A program made the translations under genes and the position numbers. Positions 43,110 to 56,612 of a stretch of DNA of 64,000 bases are shown here, piece by piece. Position 1 is the first letter of the stretch. Every line of letters begins with the position of its first letter. Under the pieces are notes generated by a model that had not been told where the DNA came from, made no database searches, and saw nothing but the letters and a program-made list of their open reading frames with translations. This DNA is from Poriferisodalis sp026713105 (lineage in GTDB: Bacteria; Actinomycetota; Acidimicrobiia; Acidimicrobiales; Poriferisodalaceae): NCBI GenBank assembly GCA_965115995.1, contig OZ220472.1, positions 1,860,001 to 1,924,000 of the forward strand, written 5' to 3'.

Positions 43110-44993
43110 TCAGTTGCTGCCCGACAGCTCTTCGAGGCGCTTGCGGACCGCAGCGGTCACCTCTCCGGTGGTGAAGGGCACGCCGTCGATCTTGCCAAAG
43201 TGCTCGACATCGATCAGGTATCTCGCCCGCACCAGATCGCTCAGCTGGCCCTTATTCATCTCGGGACACACGACGGCCCGGTAGCGCCGCAGCACGTCGC
43301 CGAGGTTTGCGGGCAGTGGATTGAGGTGGCGAAGGTGTACGTGGGCCACCTCGAAGCCGTCATCGCGCAGCCGTCCCGCAGCCGCGTCGATGGCGCCCCA
43401 CGTGGAGCCCCAGCCCAGCATGACGAGATCGGCATCGACATCGCCGGCAACCTCGACATCGGGTACATCGACCCCGTCGATCTTGGCCTGCCGCACGTCC
43501 ACCATCAACTGGTGATTCTCCGGATCGTAGGAGATGTTGCCGGTGCCGTCCTCTTTCTCGATACCGCCGACGCGGTGCATCAGTCCGGGCGTGCCGGGAA
43601 TGGCCCACGGGCGGGCCAGAGACTCGGGATCGCGCAGATAGGGCAGGTAGATGCCGTCGCCGTCTTCGTTGGTGCCGTTGAATTCGGTCGCAAACTCGAC
43701 GCCGATGTCGGGCAGGCTGTCGACGTCGGGAAGCAGCCACGGCTCGGAGCTGTTCGCCAGGTATCCGTCGGACAGCACGATGACGGGCGTCCGGTACTTC
43801 AATGCGATGCGCGACGCCTCGATGGCGATGTCGAAACAGTCGGCTGGGCTGCGGGGCGCCACCACCGGCAGCGGCGATTCCGAGTGCCGCCCGTACATGG
43901 CCATCATCAGGTCGGCCTGCTCAGGCTTCGTGGGCAAGCCCGTCGAGGGTCCGCCACGCTGGATGTCGAGCACCACCATCGGCAGCTCAAGGCTCACCGC
44001 GAGGCTGAGCGTCTCGCCCTTCAGCGCCAATCCCGGCCCCGAAGTGGAGGTGAAGGCCAACGCCCCGCCGAACGCCGCGCCCACGGCTGATGCTGCCGCG
44101 GCGATCTCGTCTTCAGCCTGGAACGTCCGCACGCCGAAGTTCTTCTTCAACGACATCTCGTGCAGGATGTCCGAAGCCGGTGTGATGGGATACGAGCCGA
44201 GGAAGACCGGCAGGCGTGCGAGCTGGCCCGCAACGACACAGCCCCAGGCCAGCGCGGTGTTCCCGTTCACGTTGGTGTACTCGCCGGGCGCCAGCGGGGC
44301 CGGCTTCACCTCGTAATGGGCTTCGAAGATCTCGGCCGTCTCGCCGAAGTTGTAGCCCGCCTTGAACGCCGCCGTGTTGGCGTTGATGACCTGCTCGCGG
44401 CCCCGGAATTTGGTGTTGATGAACTCGAACGTCGGCTCGACCGGCCGGGTGTACATCCACGAGATCAGGCCGAGAGCGAAGAAGTTCTTGGATCGCTCCG
44501 CGTCGCGTGGCTTGACCCCGTGCTCGGCCACAGCGTCGCGGGTGATCTGGCTCATCGGCACCGGGTAGGCGCGGTAATCGTCCAGCGTGCCGTCATCGAG
44601 CGGATTGGACGAGTAGCCGGCCTTCTCGAGATTGCGTTCGTTGAAGGCGTCTGTGTTCAGGATCAGCGCGCCGCCCTGGGTGAGGTTGTGCAGCTGCGCC
44701 TTCAGTGCCGCCGGGTTCATCGCCACGAGCACCGTCGGGGCATCGCCCGGCGTGGTGATGTCGAAATCGGAGATGCGTACCTGGAACGCCGAGACGCCGG
44801 CGAGCGTCCCCTGGGGGGCGCGGATCTCGGCGGGGAACTCCGGCAGTGTGGACAGGTCGTTGCCGAGCGCGGCGGAGATGCTCGTGAATTGGTCACCGGT
44901 GAGCTGCATGCCGTCGCCGGAGTCGCCGGCGAAGCGAATGATGACCTCATCGATCTCCTGCAGCGGCAGTTCGCGCGATGCGGTATCGGTCAC
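43110..44993 (-). CDS. korA: 2-oxoacid:ferredoxin oxidoreductase, alpha (gamma-alpha fused) subunit
   Basis: This 627-residue subunit combines a gamma domain (about residues 18-185, IIRFAGDSGDGMQLTGDQF) with the pyrimidine-binding alpha domain (from about 225, containing YPITPASDILHEM, AEDEIAAAASAVGA and TSTSGPGLALKGE). The C-terminal third is the transketolase-like domain. The start is a GTG preceded at 45000-45004 by AGGAG with six-base spacing, the best ribosome site in the neighbourhood. Gene order korA-korB is typical of the aerobe-tolerant mycobacterial type. No ferredoxin or delta subunit is in the window. Confidence 0.9.
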   Translation of the reverse strand: MTDTASRELPLQEIDEVIIRFAGDSGDGMQLTGDQFTSISAALGNDLSTLPEFPAEIRAPQGTLAGVSAFQVRISDFDITTPGDAPTVLVAMNPAALKAQLHNLTQGGALILNTDAFNERNLEKAGYSSNPLDDGTLDDYRAYPVPMSQITRDAVAEHGVKPRDAERSKNFFALGLISWMYTRPVEPTFEFINTKFRGREQVINANTAAFKAGYNFGETAEIFEAHYEVKPAPLAPGEYTNVNGNTALAWGCVVAGQLARLPVFLGSYPITPASDILHEMSLKKNFGVRTFQAEDEIAAAASAVGAAFGGALAFTSTSGPGLALKGETLSLAVSLELPMVVLDIQRGGPSTGLPTKPEQADLMMAMYGRHSESPLPVVAPRSPADCFDIAIEASRIALKYRTPVIVLSDGYLANSSEPWLLPDVDSLPDIGVEFATEFNGTNEDGDGIYLPYLRDPESLARPWAIPGTPGLMHRVGGIEKEDGTGNISYDPENHQLMVDVRQAKIDGVDVPDVEVAGDVDADLVMLGWGSTWGAIDAAAGRLRDDGFEVAHVHLRHLNPLPANLGDVLRRYRAVVCPEMNKGQLSDLVRARYLIDVEHFGKIDGVPFTTGEVTAAVRKRLEELSGSN

Positions 44994-44999
44994 TGTTGT

Positions 45000-45004
45000 C
45001 TCCT
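45000..45004 (-). promoter_or_regulatory. Ribosome-binding site of korA
   Basis: AGGAG on the minus strand, six bases before the GTG at 44993, fixes that GTG as the korA start. Few other genes here have a site this strong. Confidence 0.75.
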
Positions 45005-45092
45005 AGAGAAGGGGCTCCTGGGGGCAATTGCGGTCGCTCCAAGCGACCACGCTAGTCGCGGCCGCATCGGTACGGCCGGGTCTGCGCATCGA

Positions 45093-46163
45093 TCAGGCGA
45101 TGGTCACCGCCTGATCCAAGTACACGTCTTGGATGGCTCCGAGCAGTTCAACGCCTTCGGCCATGGGTCGCTGGAACGCCTTGCGGCCCGAGATCAATCC
45201 GACGCCGCCACCGCGCTTGTTGACGACTGCGGTCTTGACGGCTTCGGCCAGGTCGGTGGACCCTGAACTGGCACCACCGGAATTGATGAGACCCACACGT
45301 CCCATGTAGCAATTCGCCACCTGCCAGCGGCACAGGTCGACCGGGTGATCGGTCGTCAGCCGGTCGTACACCGCGGCGTGGGTCTTGCCGAAGCCGGGCA
45401 CCGAGACAAATGCACCGTTGTTCTCGGGCAGCTTCTGCTTGATGATGTCGGCCTCGATCGTCACACCAATGTGGTTGGCCTGGGCGGTGGCATCGGCGGA
45501 CACGTGATGGTCGACGCCGCCAGCCTCGCCGGACAGGTCGATAGCCGGATTGCGCAGGTAGCACCACAGCACGGTGAACATGCCGAGGCCATGCGCTTCT
45601 TCGAATGCGTCGGCGACCTCAGTAATCTGGCGACCGCTCTCGGCCGAGCCGAAGTAGATGGTCGCCCCGACACCGGCGGCGCCGAGTTCGTGCGCCCGCT
45701 GGACCGAGCCGAACATGATCTGGTCGTACTTGGAGGGGTACGTCAGCAGTTCATTGTGGTTGATCTTGACGATGAACGGGATGCGGTGGGCGTAACGGCG
45801 GGATACCGCTCCGAGGACGCCGAAGGTTGTGGCCACTGCGTTGCAGCCACCCTCGAGCGCCAGCTCCACGATGGATGCCGGGTCGAAGAAGATCGGGTTC
45901 GGCGCGAACGATGCGGCACCCGAGTGCTCGATCCCTTGGTCCACCGGCAGAATCGAGACGTATCCGGTGCCGCCGAGCCGACCGTTGTCGAACAGCGACT
46001 GGAGGTTCCGCATGACCTGCGGCGAGCGGTCGGTGCCAGCGACCACATCGGTCACGAAGTCTGGCCCGGGCAGGGTGAGCAGGTCTCGCCCGATGCCTTC
46101 GCATGTGTGGTCAAGCAGATAGGAGGCCTGCTCGCCGAGCAGGCGCTCGATGTCGGTCGTCAT
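45093..46163 (-). CDS. Class I fructose-bisphosphate aldolase, DhnA type
   Basis: This 356-residue aldolase of the archaeal/DhnA class cleaves fructose-1,6-bisphosphate (or makes it) through a Schiff base. It is a TIM barrel with VSILPVDQGIEHS, an FIVKINHNELL strand, EADIIKQKLP (a likely position for the Schiff-base Lys) and INSGGASSG plus GLISGRKAF for phosphate binding at the C-terminus. I start at the ATG at 46163; an earlier start adds a Pro-rich stretch without homology. The 206 bases upstream contain four irregularly spaced ACCGG words but no clear promoter. The gene is followed by a gap and korA, so coexpression is possible but not shown. Confidence 0.87.
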   Translation of the reverse strand: MTTDIERLLGEQASYLLDHTCEGIGRDLLTLPGPDFVTDVVAGTDRSPQVMRNLQSLFDNGRLGGTGYVSILPVDQGIEHSGAASFAPNPIFFDPASIVELALEGGCNAVATTFGVLGAVSRRYAHRIPFIVKINHNELLTYPSKYDQIMFGSVQRAHELGAAGVGATIYFGSAESGRQITEVADAFEEAHGLGMFTVLWCYLRNPAIDLSGEAGGVDHHVSADATAQANHIGVTIEADIIKQKLPENNGAFVSVPGFGKTHAAVYDRLTTDHPVDLCRWQVANCYMGRVGLINSGGASSGSTDLAEAVKTAVVNKRGGGVGLISGRKAFQRPMAEGVELLGAIQDVYLDQAVTIA

Positions 46164-46369
46164 GTCGGTCGCTTGCCTCGCGCGATCTGGCGGCACCGGT
46201 ATGGGGGGGACCGGAACCGGGGGTCGGTACCGGGGGAGGCGCTCGCCGAATGGCGCGTCCACTCTATCTGCGCAGCCGTGACCCGAGCGGCCCGTGAAAC
46301 CCATCGCATGAGACCAGGGCACACGAGCAGGCGCCAGACAGGCAGCGCAACGGGCGCAGAGCGCTGCCC

Positions 46370-47434
46370 TCAGCCGTCACCGGTGCCGAGCGCCGCCAGC
46401 CGGTCGTGAACGTCCACAAAACCGGGCTCGACATCGGCGACCCTGGCGAATCCGCGCCGGGCACGCTGTAGGTCGCCGACCCTGTCGTACAGATCGGCGA
46501 GGGCGTACCACAGCCTGAGGTGATGCTCGCCAGGACGCTTTGGGCGCAGCGGGCCCGCTTCGAGCAGGCGAATGGCGTCGCGCGGCCGACCCTCGTCGGC
46601 CAGAGCACCGGCGGCGACGATGCGTCCTTCGGTCATCGTCTGGGCATCTGGGTCGGCATGCCTCAGCCGGTCCCACACCTCGTGAACGTCATTGAGACGG
46701 CCCAGCGCCCGGTAACAGTCCGCCAGCACCGGCAGCTGGTCGACAGAGCGGGTGAGCGTCTCGTAGTGCTCGAGCCGGTGAGACGCAGCCGTCCAGCGGC
46801 CGAGGCGGTACAGCGTGAGGCCGTAGAGCTCCTGCACCTCCGCTACGGCGGAATATCTCGATGCCAGCGGTCGCAATATGGACAGCGCGTCTCCGAACCG
46901 CTCCGCCAAGAAGTCTTCGCCCGCGTCACGCAGGCGCCGGGCCAGCCGCTCCTGCTCGGTGGTCGGCATACCTCGAACCGATGCCGGGTCCAGCTGGGGC
47001 AGCTCCAGGCGCACGGTCGGCCGTCGGCGGCGCTGGGCGCGGGCCGCCAACGGCTCGGCACGCTGAGGTCCCTGCGGCGGCTCAGGTCGGCGATTCTGGC
47101 GCTCGGGCACTTTGGCCGCATAAGCGTCGCCCCGGTCGGCGCCAGGGATCGGTCTGAGCACTGCGGCACCCTTGCGGGCCACGCCGCCCCAATCGGTGCG
47201 GCGAGCCGCCTGCTCTGCAACCTCGTCAATCGGCTTGTCGCGGCGGCGCGCGGGACCCGATCGATCCTGCGGCGCTCGGGGGCCCTCACCTCGCCCTCGT
47301 CGACGATCACCGTCGGCGGGTCCATTTCGACGGCGACCGGATTGATCTCGATTGCGGGGCGGCTGCCGTCGATCGCGATCGCTGTCAGGACGCCGTTTCG
47401 GGCCTTTGCGAGGTGGCCGCCGATTCTCTGACAC
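46370..47434 (-). CDS. Tetratricopeptide repeat protein
   Basis: This 354-residue protein has a highly basic, Arg-rich first half (residues 1-145, for example KGPKRRPDSDRDRR), probably disordered and able to bind nucleic acid or ribosomes. The second half contains helical pairs of tetratricopeptide type (FLAERFGDALSILRP, LYGLTLYRLGRWTAASH, LWYALADLYDRVGDLQRARRG). It appears to match the conserved TPR protein near tyrS and tlyA in mycobacteria (Rv1691 by memory). The start is GTG. It lies directly downstream of the 5S rRNA terminator. The function is unknown. Confidence 0.75.
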   Translation of the reverse strand: MSENRRPPRKGPKRRPDSDRDRRQPPRNRDQSGRRRNGPADGDRRRGRGEGPRAPQDRSGPARRRDKPIDEVAEQAARRTDWGGVARKGAAVLRPIPGADRGDAYAAKVPERQNRRPEPPQGPQRAEPLAARAQRRRRPTVRLELPQLDPASVRGMPTTEQERLARRLRDAGEDFLAERFGDALSILRPLASRYSAVAEVQELYGLTLYRLGRWTAASHRLEHYETLTRSVDQLPVLADCYRALGRLNDVHEVWDRLRHADPDAQTMTEGRIVAAGALADEGRPRDAIRLLEAGPLRPKRPGEHHLRLWYALADLYDRVGDLQRARRGFARVADVEPGFVDVHDRLAALGTGDG

Positions 47435-47458
47435 CCTTCGAGGCTAGGTCCCAGACGC

Positions 47459-47491
47459 GAAGAACCCCCGCCGTTTGCACGACGGGGGTTC
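47459..47491 (-). terminator. rRNA operon terminator hairpin
   Basis: The arms GAACCCCCG (47462-47470) and CGGGGGTTC (47483-47491) form a 9-bp stem with a 12-base loop, just past the 5S gene; on the transcribed strand the stem is followed by TTCG. It separates the rRNA operon from the TPR gene. Confidence 0.8.
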
Positions 47492-47493
47492 GG

Positions 47494-47610
<117 letters not shown>

Positions 47611-47734
47611 AGATCCAGTGCGCCCGGATTTCCCGTTCACACAGTTCCAGAGTGCGTGCGGTGTTGCCCGCACGGCGATTCCTGCAATAGCGATGCACGC
47701 GCTGCGCACGGACGTGCCATACGCTTCCTCGAGG

Positions 47735-47747
47735 CTGAGTATCGATA
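47735..47747 (-). other. 3' arm of the 23S precursor processing stem
   Basis: CTGAGTATCGATA at 47735-47747 is exactly complementary to TATCGATACTCAG at 50852-50864. In the transcript this 13-bp helix would close off the 23S rRNA and is a probable RNase III substrate. It also bounds the mature 23S ends. Confidence 0.7.
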
Positions 47748-50851
<3,104 letters not shown>

Positions 50852-50926
50852 TATCGATACTCAGTCTCGAAGAATCAAATCCCCTCTGCTCAATTGCAGA
50901 GGGTCTTGATGCTCGTGCATCGCTAT

Positions 50927-50944
50927 GCAGTTATCAAAGAGCTG
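50927..50944 (-). promoter_or_regulatory. boxA-like antitermination element in the spacer
   Basis: The transcribed strand reads CAGCTCTTTGATAACTGC, close to the boxA consensus TGCTCTTTA and to the CTTTGANAACT element common in actinobacterial rRNA spacers. It would load Nus factors before 23S transcription. Confidence 0.6.
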
Positions 50945-50963
50945 CGGCGTGAGAGCGCGACAC

Positions 50964-50993
50964 AGCGCTCCCTGGCAGCAGAACAGAGGACGA
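50964..50993 (-). other. ITS arm of the putative 16S processing stem
   Basis: The plus strand AGCGCTCC(C)TGGCAGCAG... to GGACGA is the reverse complement of 52868-52897 at 27 of 30 positions, one of the three changes being a G-U pair in RNA. This arm therefore pairs with the leader and encloses the 16S RNA. Confidence 0.6.
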
Positions 50994-51082
50994 GCTGACT
51001 GGTATCAGACAGCACCAGTGCTCCAACTGGGAATCTCCGTCTGAGGCCAGAGGCCACAGTGGCCTCTGTCTCGGAGGTGACT

Positions 51083-52608
<1,526 letters not shown>

Positions 52609-53032
52609 GATCAAGCCCGCAATGTCGTGCGGCTGAGCCGCATTTCGTTACTGGCACGATCGAAGAGCCCCTGCCACGATCCGGAGGAAAATCCCCCGTC
52701 CTGCGGCAGCTGACTGGAATTGGTGCACCGTCGCACGTCGGCCTGCACTAGGCAAGCTTGATGAGACGGCACGAACAAGTTGGTCCCCGGTCTGGGTAGA
52801 CCGTGGACCGGCTGTGTGGTTCGACCGGCGGCTGGAATCCAGCAGCCAATCGCCCGCACTGGCGTTTTCGTCCTCTGTTCTGTTGTCAAGGAGCGCTGCT
52901 GAGGCGAATCCGCCGGCAGCTGACACTCGATCGGCGCCTACCGCTGCTCTCTGCGAAAGAGTGCTTCGGGCGACGCCGCCGGAGGTGTCGAACCCCTCTG
53001 AACCGCAATGCGGCCCGTGAGGGGGAGGCATG
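52609..53032 (-). other. rRNA operon leader region
   Basis: This noncoding stretch of about 420 bases lies between the putative promoter and 16S. It contains a 30-base segment (52868-52897) complementary to the 16S-23S spacer and a CCAGTCAGCT word also present in the spacer. A TTGACA at the stem is not followed by a -10 box, so I do not call it a promoter. I see no gene in it. Confidence 0.7.
52868..52897 (-). other. Leader arm of the putative 16S processing stem
   Basis: This is the partner of 50964-50993. On the transcript it reads AGCGCUCCUUGACAACAG followed by AACAGAGGACGA and pairs with the spacer arm, with only two non-pairing positions out of 30. Confidence 0.6.
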
Positions 53033-53061
53033 AGAATACAGGCGGCAGCCTGCCTCCGCAA
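53033..53061 (-). promoter_or_regulatory. Candidate rRNA operon promoter
   Basis: On the minus strand TTGCGG (53061-53056) and TATTCT (53038-53033) are separated by 17 bases, and this is the only well-spaced pair I find between the tyrS stop and the leader stem. The hexamers match consensus only partly, so other start sites are possible. Confidence 0.4.
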
Positions 53062-53099
53062 CCACCGCGGCCAGCGGATATTGGCTGTCTGCCGCAACC

Positions 53100-54395
53100 T
53101 CAGGGTGCGGTCGCGACGTGCCAGCGCTTCTTTCCCCGCCGCAGCAGCACATATCGGCCATACAGCAGGTCATTCGCTCCGACGAGACGGTCGGGATCGC
53201 TGGTGCGATCGCCATTGAGGTACACACTGCCCTCGGCCAGCGCCCTGCGCGCTTCGCTGCGGCTCTGCGCCAGCTCCGCGTCGACCAGCACGTCCACGAT
53301 GGACGCACCGAGCTCCCGCAGCGGGCCCGACGGCACCTCCTCAGCTACGAACGCGAGCGCAGGCGCCGGCGCCTCGCGCACCGACGCCGTTCCGCCGAAC
53401 AGCACCTCGCTGGCACCCGCAGCAGCCGTGGCGGCGGCGTCTCCGTGCACGACGCGTGTGATCTCAGCTGCGAGACGCCGCTGTCCGGCGCGCCGGCCCG
53501 GATCGGCCTCGTGCTCTGCGGCGATCTCGCGTACGTCGTCCATGCCGAGAAACGTGAGCTGGGCCAGCAGCTTCGCGACATCGACATCGTCCACGCCGAT
53601 CCACGCCTGGTAGAAGCGGTAGGGGCTCATGGTGTCAGCGCTGAGCCACAGCGTCTCACCACCTGCGGTCTTGCCGTACTTCGTGCCGTCGCTGCGCGCG
53701 AGCAACGGCCACGTCAGTGCATGGGCGGGACGTCCCAGCCGGCGCCGGATCAAGTCGATGCCTAGCACGATGTTGCCCCACTGGTCCGAGCCGCCGACCT
53801 GGAGCTCGCATTCGACGTTCTCTGCGAGCCACAAGTAGTCGTAGGCCTGCAGCAGCATGTAGCTGAACTCGGTGTAGGACAGGCCGTCGCCCTCGTCGAG
53901 ACGGTTGCGAACCGACTCCTTGCCGACCATCTGCTGCACCGTGACGTGCTTGCCGACGTCTCGCAGGAAGTCGAGGACGCCGACTCCGACGGTCCATGCG
54001 CGGTTGTCGAGCAGTCTGGCCGCGTACGGGCCGTCGTCGAAGTCGAGGAATTGCCGAAGCTGGGGAACGATCCCTTCGAGGTTGTGGGCCAGCGCGTCGT
54101 CATCAAGCAGGTTTCGCTCGGTTGAGCGTCCGCTGGGATCGCCGACCATGCCGGTGGCGCCCCCGGCGAGGGCAATCGGGCGGTGCCCGCCCAGTTGCAG
54201 CCGCCGAAGCGTGAGCAGACCCATGAGGTTGCCCACGTGAAGACTGGCGGCAGTGGGATCGAATCCGCAATAGACCGTGATCGGGCCGCTCTCCAAGCGC
54301 TGCGCGAGCACCTGGCGGTCGGTCGTCTGATGGATCAGACCACGTGCCTCGAGATCCGCCAGAACGTCCACCCGGCCAGTCTGCCGGGCGGTCAC
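53100..54395 (-). CDS. tyrS: Tyrosyl-tRNA synthetase
   Basis: This 431-residue class I synthetase charges tRNA-Tyr. The HIGH-equivalent is AASLHVGNLMG near residue 50 and the second catalytic loop is KYGKTAGG (the TyrRS variant of KMSKS). VGGSDQWGN and YTEFSYMLLQAYD are the tyrosine-binding segments. A C-terminal S4 domain (about residues 360-425, SEARRALAEGSVYLNG) binds the tRNA. The start is GTG; a second in-frame GTG eight codons later is an alternative. It lies directly upstream of the rRNA operon on the same strand. Confidence 0.95.
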   Translation of the reverse strand: MTARQTGRVDVLADLEARGLIHQTTDRQVLAQRLESGPITVYCGFDPTAASLHVGNLMGLLTLRRLQLGGHRPIALAGGATGMVGDPSGRSTERNLLDDDALAHNLEGIVPQLRQFLDFDDGPYAARLLDNRAWTVGVGVLDFLRDVGKHVTVQQMVGKESVRNRLDEGDGLSYTEFSYMLLQAYDYLWLAENVECELQVGGSDQWGNIVLGIDLIRRRLGRPAHALTWPLLARSDGTKYGKTAGGETLWLSADTMSPYRFYQAWIGVDDVDVAKLLAQLTFLGMDDVREIAAEHEADPGRRAGQRRLAAEITRVVHGDAAATAAAGASEVLFGGTASVREAPAPALAFVAEEVPSGPLRELGASIVDVLVDAELAQSRSEARRALAEGSVYLNGDRTSDPDRLVGANDLLYGRYVLLRRGKKRWHVATAP

Positions 54396-54410
54396 CGATT
54401 TGCCCCGAAG

Positions 54411-55178
54411 TCAGCCGCGCGGCGTCCAGCGGAAGTAGCGCACGGTGACCAACGCCCCGCCCAGACCCCAGGCGCCGAGGATCAGCCAGCGCCCTACCGG
54501 CCATGGAACTCCCTCGACGAACGGGTCGAAGGTGCGACCCAGCGCGAGAGCTAGGTGCTTGATGGGGAAGATGTCGCCGATGAGCGTCATCCAGCGCGGC
54601 GCTCCCTCCGACGGGATGAACACGTCGGAGACGAAGTACAGCGGCAGCACGCACATGTTGGTGATCGCCGGCGCGGCCTGCTCGCTGGGGCACACGCACG
54701 TGATCGCAAGGCCCAGCGCCGAGAACGCAGCGGCGCCCACGACGAGAGTGATGAACAGGCTCGGCAACGCGCCCGACTGGACTTCGACGCCGTATCCGAG
54801 CCAACCGATGCCGATCACGAGCGCTGTCATCAACGCGGTCAGTACCAGCGACGCGGCAACCTGCCCGCCGACATAGACCCATGGCGGCAACGGCGTTGCC
54901 CGCATGGCCTTGAGCACGCCGCTCTCTCGCCGGATCACCGTGACGATGGCCGCATTCATGAAGTTCGCGGAGACCAGTGCCAGCGCCAGGATCCCGGGGA
55001 CATACAACGTTGCGACACGCGCCCCGGTCGAGCTGACAACCTCGTTGCCGAAGATCGAGGTGAAGATCACCAGGAAGATGAGCGGCAAGATCACCGTGAA
55101 GAAGGTGGCTGCCGGACTGCGCCGGAAACCCAGCAAGTTGAACGACGCCTCGCTGCGAAGCTGGTGCAGACCCCTCAC
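54411..55178 (-). CDS. ABC-2 type exporter permease
   Basis: This 255-residue protein has six hydrophobic helices, for example ATFFTVILPLIFLVIFTS and LFITLVVGAAAFSALGLAI, and a QAAPAITNMCVLPLYFVSDVFIP segment typical of ABC-2 permeases. It is preceded by its ATPase with a four-base overlap. The pair resembles Rv1687c-Rv1686c, which sit next to mpg and tyrS in mycobacteria. Substrate is not apparent; drug or lipid export is possible. Confidence 0.88.
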   Translation of the reverse strand: MRGLHQLRSEASFNLLGFRRSPAATFFTVILPLIFLVIFTSIFGNEVVSSTGARVATLYVPGILALALVSANFMNAAIVTVIRRESGVLKAMRATPLPPWVYVGGQVAASLVLTALMTALVIGIGWLGYGVEVQSGALPSLFITLVVGAAAFSALGLAITCVCPSEQAAPAITNMCVLPLYFVSDVFIPSEGAPRWMTLIGDIFPIKHLALALGRTFDPFVEGVPWPVGRWLILGAWGLGGALVTVRYFRWTPRG

Positions 55179-56167
55179 GGACTGTCTCGGGTGAACTCGC
55201 CTGCGGTGGACTCGTCTCCTGTCAGCGCCAGATAGGTGTCCTCAAGGGTCGGCGGCCGGACTGCAAGCGAGTCCAATCGTGTGCCGGCCCCCCCGGCTGC
55301 CGCGAGCAGCTCTCGCACCACGGCGTCGACGTCTTGGGTGGCGATGGTGGGCCGTGCGGGCGGCACCGCTCGGGCGTCCGGTGATCCTGCCGGCGCGCAG
55401 GGTTCGTCGGCGCCGAGCAGATCCCTCAACTGGCGGGGCAGCCGGTCACTGCTCAACTCTGCAGCATCCCAGCTGATCTGCGACGGCATCGCTGCATGCG
55501 CCGCGAGTTCGGCGGCAGTGCCATCGGCCACGATTCGGCCCCGCGAGATCACCACGATCCGGTCTGCCAGAAAGTCGGCCTCATCCATGTAGTGGGTAGT
55601 CAGCATGACCGTCACGCCCAGCGCTCGCAGGCCACCGATGGTCTGCCACGCCTCGCGGCGAGCAGCAGGGTCGAAACCGGTCGTCGGCTCGTCCAGGAAT
55701 ACGAGCTCGGGGTCGCCCACGAGGGCGAGCGCCACGGCCAGCCGCTGTTGCTGCCCTCCCGACAACCGGCGGGTTCGGGTTCCGGCGGCCTCGCAGAGCC
55801 CCACGAGCTCCAGTACTTCAGCGGTTGCCCGGGGCGACCGGTAGTAGGCCGACCACATCGTCACGATCTCCGACGAGGTGAAGTCGCCCTCGTGCTTGGC
55901 GCCCTGCAGGACAACGCCGATGCGCTCCTTCCAGGCGGACGTGGCCTCCGCAGGATCGACACCCAGCACCCGCACGTCTCCCGACGTTCGGGTGCGCAGA
56001 CCTTCGAGAATCTCGACAGTGGTGGTCTTGCCCGCACCGTTGGGACCCAGAAAGGCCACGACCTCTCCGGTTGCGACCGACAGGTCGACGCCGGCCACGG
56101 CCTCGTTGTCGCCGTAGCGCTTGTGCAGCCGGGAGACCTCGATGGCCAGATCGGCTCCCCCGCTCAC
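55175..56167 (-). CDS. ABC transporter ATP-binding protein
   Basis: This 330-residue ATPase is the partner of the ABC-2 permease. It has the Walker A GPNGAGKTTT near residue 41, the signature LSGGQQQRLAVALAL, the Walker B LVFLDEPTTGFD and the switch His in LTTHYMDEA. The last third (from about 225) is a variable regulatory extension with several Asp/Glu-rich stretches. The start is GTG, overlapping the stop of a small membrane-protein gene by four bases. Confidence 0.9.
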   Translation of the reverse strand: MSGGADLAIEVSRLHKRYGDNEAVAGVDLSVATGEVVAFLGPNGAGKTTTVEILEGLRTRTSGDVRVLGVDPAEATSAWKERIGVVLQGAKHEGDFTSSEIVTMWSAYYRSPRATAEVLELVGLCEAAGTRTRRLSGGQQQRLAVALALVGDPELVFLDEPTTGFDPAARREAWQTIGGLRALGVTVMLTTHYMDEADFLADRIVVISRGRIVADGTAAELAAHAAMPSQISWDAAELSSDRLPRQLRDLLGADEPCAPAGSPDARAVPPARPTIATQDVDAVVRELLAAAGGAGTRLDSLAVRPPTLEDTYLALTGDESTAGEFTRDSP

Positions 56168-56433
56168 CCCGCGTGCCCGCCGATCGCTGCACTGCTGGGA
56201 TCACCCGCGAGTCCGTCCGCAGGATCTTCGACGTAGCGCTCGGGATGGACGATCTGCGGTCGGACTGCGGCTGCGTACAGCAGGACGCCGAGCGGTCCGC
56301 TGTAGATGATCAGCAGGACCCAGCGCCAGCGACGCTTGCCGGCGGCGGCAAACCGACCTCGGCCGAGCCGCAGGATGTCGACGATTCCGCCCGCCATGAT
56401 CAGCGCTGCGACGGCGGCTGCGACGATCAGCAC
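56164..56433 (-). CDS. Small membrane protein, PLDc_N-like
   Basis: This 89-residue protein has two hydrophobic helices (LIVAAAVAALIMAGGIVDIL and WVLLIIYSGPLGVLLYAAAV) separated by a basic loop (RRWRW). Its layout resembles the phospholipase-D-nuclease N-terminal domain found alone in short membrane proteins. It is coupled to the ABC ATPase by a GTGA overlap. It could be an accessory to the transporter. Function is unknown. Confidence 0.6.
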   Translation of the reverse strand: MLIVAAAVAALIMAGGIVDILRLGRGRFAAAGKRRWRWVLLIIYSGPLGVLLYAAAVRPQIVHPERYVEDPADGLAGDPSSAAIGGHAG

Positions 56434-56612
56434 GGTGCCCGCTCCACCCGGTCACGCTACCCGTGCTTAGAGGCTGAGCCGATAGGCGAAGCCGTGGCCC
56501 GAGCGGCCCGTGAGCGACAGCGAACAAGAGCGGGAAACAACTGGTGCGACAGCCGCAAGGTTCACCTATCCGCGCATCTTCTTGGGTGTCCGCCTGCTGC
56601 TGGCGAGTGCGG

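Noticed and set aside
46195..46233. Four ACCGG words upstream of the aldolase as iterons
   Set aside because: Spacing is irregular (15, 6 and 13 bases) and the word is short and GC-rich.
46281..46296. CCCGAGCGGCCCGTGA, also present near 56494
   Set aside because: Two copies of a 16-bp GC-rich word in a GC-rich window are too few to call a repeat family.
52868..52897. TTGACA as the rRNA -35 box
   Set aside because: No -10-like hexamer lies 16-18 bases downstream; the segment is better explained as one arm of a long helix with the spacer.
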